A program made the position numbers and the translations under genes. 43,291 nucleotides of DNA from an uncultured Bacteroidales bacterium (GTDB lineage Bacteria > Bacteroidota > Bacteroidia > Bacteroidales > F082): positions 1 to 43,291 of the forward strand of contig CALBNP010000194.1 in the NCBI GenBank assembly GCA_937896505.1, in the 5' to 3' direction. The notes beneath the pieces are model-generated. The model did no database searches. It was not told the DNA's origin and saw only the letters and a list, made by a program, of their open reading frames with translations. Of the stretch, positions 14,898 to 21,927 are shown in pieces; position 1 is the stretch's first letter; each line of letters opens with the position of its first letter.

Positions 14898-15695
14898 TTA
14901 CGCATTTAAGGCATTGGCGATTTCTTCCCTGAGCATTTCAGGAGTAACTGCTTTTATCTCCCCATTTATTGAAATGCTGATGTTGCCGGTTTCTTCAGAA
15001 ACCACGACGGCGATGCAATCCGTTTCTTGACTGATGAACATGGCCGCATGGTGACGCGTTCCATAGTGGCCGGGAATGTCGGTGCGCTCGTTGGTCATTG
15101 GGATGATGCAACGGGCGGCAAGGATGCGATTGTCGCGGATAATCATAGCGCCATCATGCAAAGCACTATTTTTGAAAAAGATGCCTTCGATTAAAGAAGA
15201 TGAGATTTGAGCATCGGTGATGACTCCTTTCGTTGAAAGTTCGTTGAGACGGTTGCTGCGAGCAACGAGAATCAAGGCACCTTGTTTGATATCCGACATG
15301 TTGGCGCATGCGGTAACGATGGAATCCACGTCCAACTGAATCATATCGCTATCTTTATCGTCGCGTAGATGAAAAATTTGCCTCAACCTAAATCCTTTTT
15401 TCACATTACCTTCGGCTTTGGCACCAAGGGTGAACAGAAAATCGCGGATTTCCTTTTGGAAAATGACGATAAGCGCAATGAATCCTACACTGACAAAAGC
15501 CCCCATTATGGTGGTGAGCAGTTTCATTTGCAGGGCTTGCACGATTTGCCAAATGAGGAAGAATGCGACGATTCCCCAAAAAATATTCAAGGCCGTAGTT
15601 CCTTTCAACTTCCGGTAAAGGAAGAATAATAGGAAAGCAACAAGCACAATGTCAATGATATCGACAACACGTATTTGGATAAATAGGTTAATCAT
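14898..15695 (-). CDS. cdaA: Diadenylate cyclase CdaA (c-di-AMP synthase)
   Basis: A 265-residue membrane-anchored DAC protein: three N-terminal transmembrane helices (about 10-27, 35-55, 62-80), then the DisA_N catalytic domain with D181-G-A183 (LHDGAMII) and GTRHHAA (212-218). It joins two ATP into c-di-AMP. The catalytic RHR motif normally reads GTRHRAA, whereas here the second Arg is His216, a change at a nucleotide-contacting position. Gene order cdaA-folP-DUF1599-BT_3928-tpiA resembles that in Bacteroides. A minus-strand -7 box TACTTTTG lies at 15712-15719, giving a leader of about 10 nt. The family assignment is firm and full activity is uncertain. Confidence 0.93.
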   Translation of the reverse strand: MINLFIQIRVVDIIDIVLVAFLLFFLYRKLKGTTALNIFWGIVAFFLIWQIVQALQMKLLTTIMGAFVSVGFIALIVIFQKEIRDFLFTLGAKAEGNVKKGFRLRQIFHLRDDKDSDMIQLDVDSIVTACANMSDIKQGALILVARSNRLNELSTKGVITDAQISSSLIEGIFFKNSALHDGAMIIRDNRILAARCIIPMTNERTDIPGHYGTRHHAAMFISQETDCIAVVVSEETGNISISINGEIKAVTPEMLREEIANALNA

Positions 15696-15711
15696 TTGTT
15701 GAATTTTGATG

Positions 15712-15719
15712 CAAAAGTA
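15712..15719 (-). promoter_or_regulatory. -7 promoter box for cdaA
   Basis: Minus-strand TACTTTTG matches TAnnTTTG, 16 nt before the cdaA start codon. cdaA therefore probably has its own promoter rather than depending on folP read-through across the repeat tract. Confidence 0.55.
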
Positions 15720-15769
15720 GGAAAATGTTTATTTGTTTGGTTGTTGATTTGTTGATTTGTTTAGTTGAG

Positions 15770-15848
15770 TTTGGGACATTTAGACATTTAGACTTTTAGA
15801 CATTTAGACTTTGGGACTTAGGGACATTTGGACTTGGGGATATTTGGA
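15770..15848. repeat. Degenerate 10-12 nt tandem repeat (GACATTTAGACT type)
   Basis: A run of near-copies of GACATTTAGAC(TT), drifting into GGGACTTAGGGACATTTGG. The same words occur in reverse complement (AGTCTAAATGTC) at 30259-30368. Simple-sequence expansion between genes with no coding potential. Confidence 0.7.
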
Positions 15849-15922
15849 CGCTGAGCGGAGTCGAAGCGTTGATTTGTTGAATTATTTTTGGGGACTTATG
15901 GACGCTGGGCGGAGCCGAAGTG
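15846..15922. repeat. Pair of GGACGCTGAGCGGAGTCGAA-type repeats
   Basis: Two copies of a 23-nt sequence, at 15846-15868 and 15900-15922, differing at four positions. The second copy lies inside the 3' end of folP and encodes its last residues (HFGSAQRP). I recall this word as a common dispersed repeat in Bacteroidota genomes; that is from memory. Confidence 0.65.
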
Positions 15923-16744
15923 CCTACTTTGCTCAACGAGTTTAATGGATTCGACAGCACGCTTCACATCGTGGACACGGATAATGTCAGCACCATTCAT
16001 CAAGGCGATGGTGTTGGCCACGGTTGTCCCATTGTCGGCTTCTTGCGGGCAGCAATCCAATGTCTTGTAGATAAACGACTTTCTCGATATACCTATTGAT
16101 ATAGGGAATCCGTTGAAACGGTATTTTTCTAAGTTATTGAGCAACGAAAAGTTAGACTCAGTGGTTTTGCCAAAACCGATACCCGGGTCAAGGATGATTT
16201 GCTGTTCTCCAAATGGCTCAAGCATTTTGTGCTGCTTCTCGAAAAAGTCCATGATGGTTTGATGGATGTTGCCGCCCAACTTGAAATTGTGCATCGTCTC
16301 TGGTGTGCCCACGCAGTGCATCATGACGTATGGAATGTGATTTTGACCGATAAAAGGCAACATTTCATCGTCGAACAAACCGCCCGAAATGTCGTTGACA
16401 ATATCGGCTCCTTCGGCGATGCAGGCTTCGGCAACGTTTTTTCGGAACGTGTCAACCGAAAGAATAGCTTCTGGAAAATGCTTTCTGACACTTTCGACAA
16501 CGGGAAGAATCCGTTCAGACTCTTCTGATTCAGTGACGATTACGTTTCCAGGTCGGGTAGAACAACCGCCAATGTCGATGATGGGAGCGCCTTCGTCGAG
16601 CATAACTTCGCAATGGGCGAGGGCTGCATCGAAACAGTTGAATTTCCCGCCATCGGAGAACGAGTCGGGCGTGACATTGAGTATGCCCATCACCACGGGT
16701 TGGTCGAAAACAAATTCTTTGTTGCGCGATTTGAATCTCAGCAT
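15896..16744 (-). CDS. folP: Dihydropteroate synthase
   Basis: The enzyme condenses 6-hydroxymethyl-7,8-dihydropterin pyrophosphate with p-aminobenzoate in folate synthesis and is the sulfonamide target. The start is set at the ATG at 16742-16744 (MLRFKSRNKEF), giving 282 residues. Upstream codons overlap the promoter. Visible signatures are GILNVTPDSFSDGG, EGAPIIDIGGCSTRPG, LSVDTF, NDISGG, ILDPGIGFGKT and the C-terminal IIRVHDV. In most FolPs the third motif reads GGESTRPG, and here it is GGCSTRPG (Glu to Cys next to the conserved Ser-Thr-Arg). The last eight residues are encoded by an intergenic repeat that has invaded the 3' end. It is transcribed divergently from the DUF1599 gene from a shared palindromic promoter. 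Confidence 0.95.
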   Translation of the reverse strand: MLRFKSRNKEFVFDQPVVMGILNVTPDSFSDGGKFNCFDAALAHCEVMLDEGAPIIDIGGCSTRPGNVIVTESEESERILPVVESVRKHFPEAILSVDTFRKNVAEACIAEGADIVNDISGGLFDDEMLPFIGQNHIPYVMMHCVGTPETMHNFKLGGNIHQTIMDFFEKQHKMLEPFGEQQIILDPGIGFGKTTESNFSLLNNLEKYRFNGFPISIGISRKSFIYKTLDCCPQEADNGTTVANTIALMNGADIIRVHDVKRAVESIKLVEQSRHFGSAQRP

Positions 16745-16756
16745 TTGAAAAATTAT

Positions 16757-16772
16757 TATTTTTGCAAAAATA
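16757..16772. promoter_or_regulatory. Palindromic divergent promoter (folP / DUF1599 gene)
   Basis: TATTTTTGCAAAAATA is a perfect 16-bp palindrome made of two abutting -7 boxes (TAnnTTTG), one on each strand. Plus-strand transcription would start near 16779 and minus-strand near 16750, both very close to the start codons at 16782 and 16744. RNA polymerase could presumably occupy only one direction at a time. Confidence 0.6.
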
Positions 16773-16781
16773 CTATTTTCG

Positions 16782-17348
16782 ATGCAAACAAAAGATACCA
16801 AATCGCAATTTCAGGCTGTTGTGGCACAATGCCGTCAGCTTTTCATCTATAAAATGAAGGATTATGGACCAGCATGGCGCATTCTTCGCACGCCTTCCAT
16901 AACAGACCAGATTTTTATCAAGGCCAATAGAATCCGCACTTTGCAGACCTCGTCGGAACATCTTGTGGATGAAGGGGTTGAACCAGAATTCATTGGCATC
17001 ATCAACTATGCCGCGATGGGCATCATCCAACTGCAACTTGGCGTGGTCGATATCCCTGATTTGAGTTCGGAAGAAGCCACAGCCCATTACGACAAGGTCA
17101 TCAACGAAGCATACGAACTGATGACACGCAAGAACCACGACTACGACGAGGCTTGGCGCAGTATGCGTGTCAGTTCCATCACCGACTTGATCCTGATGAA
17201 GATTTTGCGCACCAAGTCGATTGAAGACAACGACGGCAAGACGCTCGTTTCGGAAGGCTTGGACGCCAACTATTACGACATGATTAATTATGCCGTGTTC
17301 GCCTTGATTTTGCTTTCAGAGGATAAAAAAGGCAACTCGCAATCATGA
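16782..17348 (+). CDS. DUF1599 (nucleotide-modification-associated domain 1) protein
   Basis: This 188-residue protein is an internal duplication. Repeat one (about 10-105) contains KDYGPAWRILRTPSITDQIFIKANRIRTL and repeat two (about 106-186) contains HDYDEAWRSMRVSSITDLILMKILRTKSI. Both end in a YDMINYA / FIGIINYA helix. This is the DUF1599 architecture, an all-helical family described as nucleotide-modification associated and possibly MazG-like; its biochemical role is not known to me. It overlaps the next gene by 4 nt (ATGA at 17345-17348), so the two are translationally coupled. The same pair is conserved next to folP and tpiA in Bacteroides. Confidence 0.85.
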   Translation: MQTKDTKSQFQAVVAQCRQLFIYKMKDYGPAWRILRTPSITDQIFIKANRIRTLQTSSEHLVDEGVEPEFIGIINYAAMGIIQLQLGVVDIPDLSSEEATAHYDKVINEAYELMTRKNHDYDEAWRSMRVSSITDLILMKILRTKSIEDNDGKTLVSEGLDANYYDMINYAVFALILLSEDKKGNSQS

Positions 17349-18583
17349 AAACGAAACAAGTCATCAGTTGGATAAGCATTGCGGGTGCTTTGGCATCGGC
17401 TGTCGGAATTTACTTTATTCCTCAATTCAATGTCGTTTTCCTTGGTCTGCTGCTGCTTAACCTGCTGCTGCCCATCATTTTCCGCAAAGGCTATGGCAAG
17501 CCACAACTTACGATTTGCCGTCTGTTGGTGGGTGCTCTGTTCATTTTCAGCAGCTTCACCAAAGGCGTAGATCCATTAGGCACGAAATACAAGATTCTGG
17601 ACTATCTTGCCGTATATAACCTTCAGTGGTTCAACGACATTGCCATGCTTATCTCCATGGGATTGATTTTGGTTGAATTCATTGTCGGTATATGCTTGCT
17701 GACCAATATTTTCCCACGTTTGGCGGTGCTTGGCGCAACTATTTTGATGTTGTTCTTCACCACGACTACCTTGTTCGATGCGGTCTATAACCTCGTTCCC
17801 GATTGTGGCTGTTTCGGTACTGCCGTGAAGATGAGCAACTGGCAGACTTTCTACAAGAATCTCGTCATAGATTCGATTCTTTTGGCATTGATTTTCAACA
17901 ACAAGCAACTGAAAAACAGACTCACTTGGCGCGGGCAATTCGTCATCGGTTGCCTGTATGCCTTGGTGTTTTTGCTCTTCGAGATATACAACTATCGTCA
18001 TCTTCCAATCATAGATTTCATGAATTGGAAAGTAGGCAAGCAAATGAAGGTCGAGAATGACGAACCTGCCAAGATATACCTGACTTTCAGAAACATAGCC
18101 ACAGGCGAGACGCAGGAATATCTTTCGCCCAACTATCCATGGAACGACTCGGTTTGGTCGAGCCAATGGGAGTTCGTTGACCAACGCATGGAAGGTGGGA
18201 ACGACTATCTCGGTTTCTCAGCCCTTGATGCCGATGGAAACGATGTCACCGACATGATTCTCGAGACCGAGAACTTGCTTATGTTCACTTCGCACGACTT
18301 GACCAAAGTCACCGATGAAGAATGGAAACAAATCAAGACCATCACCGAAGAAGCCGATGCGCATGGCTATTATGTGGTTTGGGCTGTGGCCAACTCGCCT
18401 GAATATGTGGCAGAATTGCAAGAGACATACGATTTCCTTTACGAAGTGTATTTTGGCGATGAGCTGGAAATCAAGACGTTGGTGCGCTTCAACCCTGGTT
18501 TGATGTTGCTCGACGACGGCTTGGTAGTTGACAAATGGAGTGCCATCGACTTCGACAAGGCTTTGAGAAAAATTCAGGAATAA
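17345..18583 (+). CDS. BT_3928-family membrane protein (DoxX/MauE-like)
   Basis: A 412-residue protein. Residues 5-230 hold about six transmembrane helices of the DoxX/MauE type, with a CGCFG motif near 157-161 (VPDCGCFGTAVKMSNW) as in MauE-like disulfide-related proteins. Residues 240-412 are a soluble, probably periplasmic domain without a recognisable active site. In Bacteroides the family is named after BT_3928 and occurs in the same folP-DUF1599-tpiA neighbourhood. A thiol or quinone redox role is suggested by the MauE resemblance but not shown. It is coupled to the DUF1599 gene by a 4-nt overlap and followed 17 nt later by the permease gene. Confidence 0.85.
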   Translation: MKTKQVISWISIAGALASAVGIYFIPQFNVVFLGLLLLNLLLPIIFRKGYGKPQLTICRLLVGALFIFSSFTKGVDPLGTKYKILDYLAVYNLQWFNDIAMLISMGLILVEFIVGICLLTNIFPRLAVLGATILMLFFTTTTLFDAVYNLVPDCGCFGTAVKMSNWQTFYKNLVIDSILLALIFNNKQLKNRLTWRGQFVIGCLYALVFLLFEIYNYRHLPIIDFMNWKVGKQMKVENDEPAKIYLTFRNIATGETQEYLSPNYPWNDSVWSSQWEFVDQRMEGGNDYLGFSALDADGNDVTDMILETENLLMFTSHDLTKVTDEEWKQIKTITEEADAHGYYVVWAVANSPEYVAELQETYDFLYEVYFGDELEIKTLVRFNPGLMLLDDGLVVDKWSAIDFDKALRKIQE

Positions 18584-18600
18584 GCAATACTGCAAAACTC

Positions 18601-19668
18601 ATGTTGACCTACATCACAAGAAAACTTCTTTATGGTATCGCGGTGCTTTGTGGCGTCGCCACATTGGTGTTTTTCTTGTTCAATATTCTGCCAGGCGACC
18701 CTGCCCAGATGATGCTTGGTCAACGTGCCGACAAGGAATCGGTGGATGCTATCCGAGAGGAATTGGGCATGAACCAAAGCCTTGCAAAACAATATGTTGA
18801 TTATCTCAACGACCTCGTGCCTATTTCGTTATACGACATTTCAGAAGGTACGCAAAAGCTCGATAAGATAGGCCATTACGGAAAAATTGCAACGATTGGC
18901 TCAACTGCCATTGTGGTGAAGGCACCTTATCTGCGCATGTCGTATCAAAGCAAACGCAAAGTGTCGGATATTTTGGGCGAGGCTTTTCCAAACACCTTGC
19001 TTTTGGCGGCGGTTTCCATATCCATCGCATTGATTCTTGGTCTTTTGATAGGCATCATGGCTGCCGTAGTCAACAAGCCATTCTGGAACAAGCTGACGCT
19101 TTTCGTCACCACTATCGGCATGTCGCTGCCATCGTTTTTCGCAGCTATCCTCATGGCTTGGATTTTCGGTTTCCTCTTGCAGGAACACACTGGCTTGAAC
19201 ATGACGGGAAGCCTTTATTCCGTTGACGATTTCGGTAGGGGAGAATACCTCAGCTTGGCCAACCTCATCCTTCCGGCACTCACACTTGGCATGCGTCCTC
19301 TTGCCGTTGTCACTGAACTGACGCGAACTTCCTTGCTTGAAGCGCTTTCCATGGATTATGTGCGCACCGCCAAGGCCAAAGGCTTGCGCCCGGCCCGCGT
19401 GGTATGCGTTCATGCCTTGCGAAATGCCTTGAATCCGGTGGTGACGGCCATTTCCGGTTGGTTCGCCTCGTTGTTGGCTGGCGCGGTCTTCGTGGAGTAT
19501 GTCTTCGACTGGAAAGGCATCGGTGTGGTAGTGGTCGATGCCTTGGACAAATACGATTTCCCTGTCATCATGGGCGCTGTACTGCTTATCGCCGTCATGC
19601 TGATTGTGGTCAATGTGGTGGTCGATATCATCTATGGTATCATCGACCCACGAGTTCGGATCCAATAG
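18601..19668 (+). CDS. Oligopeptide/nickel-type ABC transporter permease (DppB-like), orphan
   Basis: The start is placed at ATG 18601 (MLTYITRKLLYGIAVLCGV), giving 355 residues. Codons before it overlap the preceding gene. It has the DppB/OppB layout: an N-terminal helix with the ILPGDPA motif, a long periplasmic loop (about 50-125), then five helices. The EAA-like cytoplasmic loop lies in ALSMDYVRTAKAKGL followed by HALRNALNPVVTAISG. Such permeases normally work with a DppC partner, one or two ATPases and a binding protein, none of which is nearby. It seems to be the last gene of the DUF1599-BT_3928 operon. Substrate unknown. The partner must be encoded elsewhere if the transporter works. 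Confidence 0.88.
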   Translation: MLTYITRKLLYGIAVLCGVATLVFFLFNILPGDPAQMMLGQRADKESVDAIREELGMNQSLAKQYVDYLNDLVPISLYDISEGTQKLDKIGHYGKIATIGSTAIVVKAPYLRMSYQSKRKVSDILGEAFPNTLLLAAVSISIALILGLLIGIMAAVVNKPFWNKLTLFVTTIGMSLPSFFAAILMAWIFGFLLQEHTGLNMTGSLYSVDDFGRGEYLSLANLILPALTLGMRPLAVVTELTRTSLLEALSMDYVRTAKAKGLRPARVVCVHALRNALNPVVTAISGWFASLLAGAVFVEYVFDWKGIGVVVVDALDKYDFPVIMGAVLLIAVMLIVVNVVVDIIYGIIDPRVRIQ

Positions 19669-19718
19669 TTTTGGCATTCATGAAAAATGATATATTTTAA
19701 GTGACTCAATAAAATCTC

Positions 19719-19726
19719 TATATTTG
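19719..19726 (+). promoter_or_regulatory. -7 promoter box for the small gene before tpiA
   Basis: TATATTTG matches TAnnTTTG. The expected start near 19733 excludes the upstream in-frame ATG at 19724 as start codon and favours ATG 19751. Confidence 0.55.
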
Positions 19727-19750
19727 CAAATAAATACAATGTTATTTAAA

Positions 19751-20038
19751 ATGAAAAAACCTGAAACACTGACGTTTGGTGTCGCTCCCGAATCGCGTAA
19801 GGAAACGGGAGTCAATATCTTCAAAGTCGAACTTTTTGAGAACGAAGTCAAGACCTTGTGCGACTTCATTAAAAATAACGGTCCCGAAGCTCCTGTCGAA
19901 GACCTGAAAAAGGTTGACAGTGCGCTGTATGAGCAAATCATTCAAGCCATTCCGCCTACCAACGATGGTTCTGAAGCACATCTGCTCTGGCCCGAAGACA
20001 TCATCGTCGATTGCTTCCCTGAATATTTTGAATGTTAA
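19751..20038 (+). CDS. Small acidic protein of unknown function (95 aa) upstream of tpiA
   Basis: I do not recognise the family. With the start at ATG 19751 (MKKPETLTFGVAPESRKETG) it has 95 residues, is acidic and has no signal peptide or membrane segment. A beta-rich N-terminal part is followed by a helical middle (NEVKTLCDFIKNNG, LKKVDSALYEQIIQAI) and an acidic end (EDIIVDCFPEYFEC). ATG 19739 is another possible start. It has its own promoter and lies 38 nt before tpiA, so the two are probably co-transcribed. Codon use is like the neighbours. Confidence 0.65.
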   Translation: MKKPETLTFGVAPESRKETGVNIFKVELFENEVKTLCDFIKNNGPEAPVEDLKKVDSALYEQIIQAIPPTNDGSEAHLLWPEDIIVDCFPEYFEC

Positions 20039-20076
20039 ATATTTAACTGCTAGTGAAATCAATAATACAGAATAAT

Positions 20077-20859
20077 ATGCGTAGTAAAATTGTTGCAGGA
20101 AACTGGAAAATGAACCTCACTTTTGGTGAGGCCGAAGAACTGGTCGATAACCTGCTCGACCGCTTTGACGAAAACGACGAACTGGATTGCGAGGTCATCA
20201 TTTGCCCTCCGTTCCCATATCTTGAAATGCTCACCGACATGGAGTTTGAAGAGCAACAGTTTAACGTCGGCGCTCAAAATTGCAGCGCTTACGATAAAGG
20301 CGCCTATACGGGCGAAGTGTCGGCCAAAATGCTGAAATCCATCGATGTGGATTATTGCATCGTGGGTCACAGCGAAAGAAGAAAGTATTTTGGTGAGACC
20401 AACGAGATGCTGGCTGAGAAGGTCAACCGACTGATTGAGAACAACATGTCGCCCATCTTCTGCGTTGGCGAAGTGCTTGAAGAACGCGAGGCAGGCCGTC
20501 ATTTCGACGTGGTGCGCGAACAGCTCGAAAAAGGCTTGTTCCACCTCAATGGCGATGTTATCTACGACTGCATCATCGCCTACGAACCCGTCTGGGCTAT
20601 CGGCACTGGCAAGACTGCCACTCCCGAACAGGCTCAGGAGATGCACGCCTTCATCCGCTCGCTGGTGAAAGAGCACTATGACGAAGCCGCTGCCGACGAC
20701 ATCCGCATCCTTTATGGTGGCAGTTGCAATGCCAAGAATGCCACGGAGTTGTTCTCGCAACCCGATGTTGATGGTGGCCTCATTGGCGGCGCCTCACTCA
20801 AGGCCGACGACTTCTTCAGCATCTGTGCGCAAGCCTCCGAGATTGGCAAGGAACAGTGA
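20077..20859 (+). CDS. tpiA: Triosephosphate isomerase
   Basis: This glycolytic enzyme interconverts dihydroxyacetone phosphate and glyceraldehyde 3-phosphate. The start is set at ATG 20077 (MRSKIVAGNWKMN), giving 260 residues; the eight upstream codons are non-canonical. Catalytic residues are K11 (GNWKMN), H98 (GHSERR) and E170 (AYEPVWAIGTGKTA), followed by loop 6 and the phosphate-binding ILYGGS and GGLIGGASL segments. Everything needed is present and length is standard. It probably shares a transcript with the small gene before it. A repeat element separates it from prmA. Confidence 0.97.
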   Translation: MRSKIVAGNWKMNLTFGEAEELVDNLLDRFDENDELDCEVIICPPFPYLEMLTDMEFEEQQFNVGAQNCSAYDKGAYTGEVSAKMLKSIDVDYCIVGHSERRKYFGETNEMLAEKVNRLIENNMSPIFCVGEVLEEREAGRHFDVVREQLEKGLFHLNGDVIYDCIIAYEPVWAIGTGKTATPEQAQEMHAFIRSLVKEHYDEAAADDIRILYGGSCNAKNATELFSQPDVDGGLIGGASLKADDFFSICAQASEIGKEQ

Positions 20860-20888
20860 TGATTTTGCCAAGAATACGATGTTTTTTT

Positions 20889-21061
20889 GTCAAGAATTAG
20901 AGAGTTTGTACTGATATAAGTGAACCAAATAACAATGTCATTTCGACCGTAGGGAAGAAATCTATTGTTATTTGGTTCACTCAAAAAGTCCATAGATACC
21001 TTCCTTCGTCGGTATGACATGACTTTTTGAAAAAATCTAAGTGGATTCTCAAATTCTTGAC
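20889..21061. mobile_element. MITE-like element with 10-bp terminal inverted repeats
   Basis: GTCAAGAATT (20889-20898) and AATTCTTGAC (21052-21061) are perfect inverted ends, with partial complementarity continuing inward. Inside are two further hairpins. One has 17-bp arms beginning GTGAACCAAATAACAAT (20920-20936 with 20964-20980). The other has TCAAAAAGTC / GACTTTTTGA arms (20981-20990 with 21021-21030). A related element with the same ends lies at 34150-34325. No coding capacity. It ends 15 nt before prmA. Confidence 0.6.
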
Positions 21062-21076
21062 TATAATAATAGAAAA

Positions 21077-21907
21077 ATGAAAACACTAGAATATTCTTTC
21101 TCGATGCCGACATCGGACGTCCAGCACGATATGCTGACGACGATGCTCGGTGAGCTTGGCTTCGATTCCTTCATGGACGATGACCGCAGCCTGAAAGCCT
21201 ATTGCGCCGACAACGTGCGTGACGACGCAGCCGTTGACGACTTGTTGCTGATGGATTGCTTTGCAGGTGTTCGCCTCCTGAACGTGGAAGAAATGCCCGA
21301 CAAGGACTGGAACGAGCTGTGGGAAGCGTCATACCAGCCCGTGGTCGTCAACGAGCGCTGCCGTGTGCGTGCTCCTTTCCATGCGCCTGATGCGAGCTTC
21401 GAATTCGACTTGGTCATCGAACCCAAAATGTCGTTCGGAACAGCCAACCACGAGACTACGTCGCAGATTATCAGTCTGATGCTTGAGACTGATTTTGCCG
21501 GTAAAGACGTGCTCGACATGGGTAGCGGTACCGCTGTGCTTGCCATCCTCGCCAAAAAACTCGGCGCGGCGCGTACGGTTGCCATCGACAACGACGAATG
21601 GGCCTACAACAACGCGTTCACCAATGTCGCGCTGAATGGTATCAACGACATCGAAATCGTTCTCGGTGACGCCAACGCCATCGGCGATGCGAAATATGAT
21701 GTGGTTTTGGCCAACATCAACCGCAACATCCTGCTGCGCGACATGCACTTCTACGTGAGCGCCATGCGCCCCGAGGCTCATATCTTTTTCAGCGGTTTCT
21801 ATACCGAAGATTTAGAGAGCATCAAGCAGGAGGCTGTGCGCCTCGGTCTCCGTTATCGACGCCACCTCTCGCGCAACAACTGGGTGGCTGCTGAATTTGT
21901 AAAATAA
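21077..21907 (+). CDS. prmA: Ribosomal protein L11 methyltransferase
   Basis: A 276-residue class I SAM methyltransferase that trimethylates ribosomal protein L11. The start is taken at ATG 21077 (MKTLEYSFSMPTSDVQ); the twelve codons upstream belong to the repeat element. The N-terminal L11-recognition domain covers about 1-90. The catalytic domain has the SAM motif VLDMGSGTAVLAILA (about 151-165), the acidic loop AIDNDEWAYNNA and the PrmA signature LANINRNILL. Motif I here reads D-M-G-S-G, a mild variant of D-x-G-C-G-S-G. A 20-nt gap to the next gene suggests co-transcription. The MITE-like element upstream may supply or disturb its promoter. Confidence 0.9.
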   Translation: MKTLEYSFSMPTSDVQHDMLTTMLGELGFDSFMDDDRSLKAYCADNVRDDAAVDDLLLMDCFAGVRLLNVEEMPDKDWNELWEASYQPVVVNERCRVRAPFHAPDASFEFDLVIEPKMSFGTANHETTSQIISLMLETDFAGKDVLDMGSGTAVLAILAKKLGAARTVAIDNDEWAYNNAFTNVALNGINDIEIVLGDANAIGDAKYDVVLANINRNILLRDMHFYVSAMRPEAHIFFSGFYTEDLESIKQEAVRLGLRYRRHLSRNNWVAAEFVK

Positions 21908-21927
21908 ATGTTTATCAATAGAATAGC

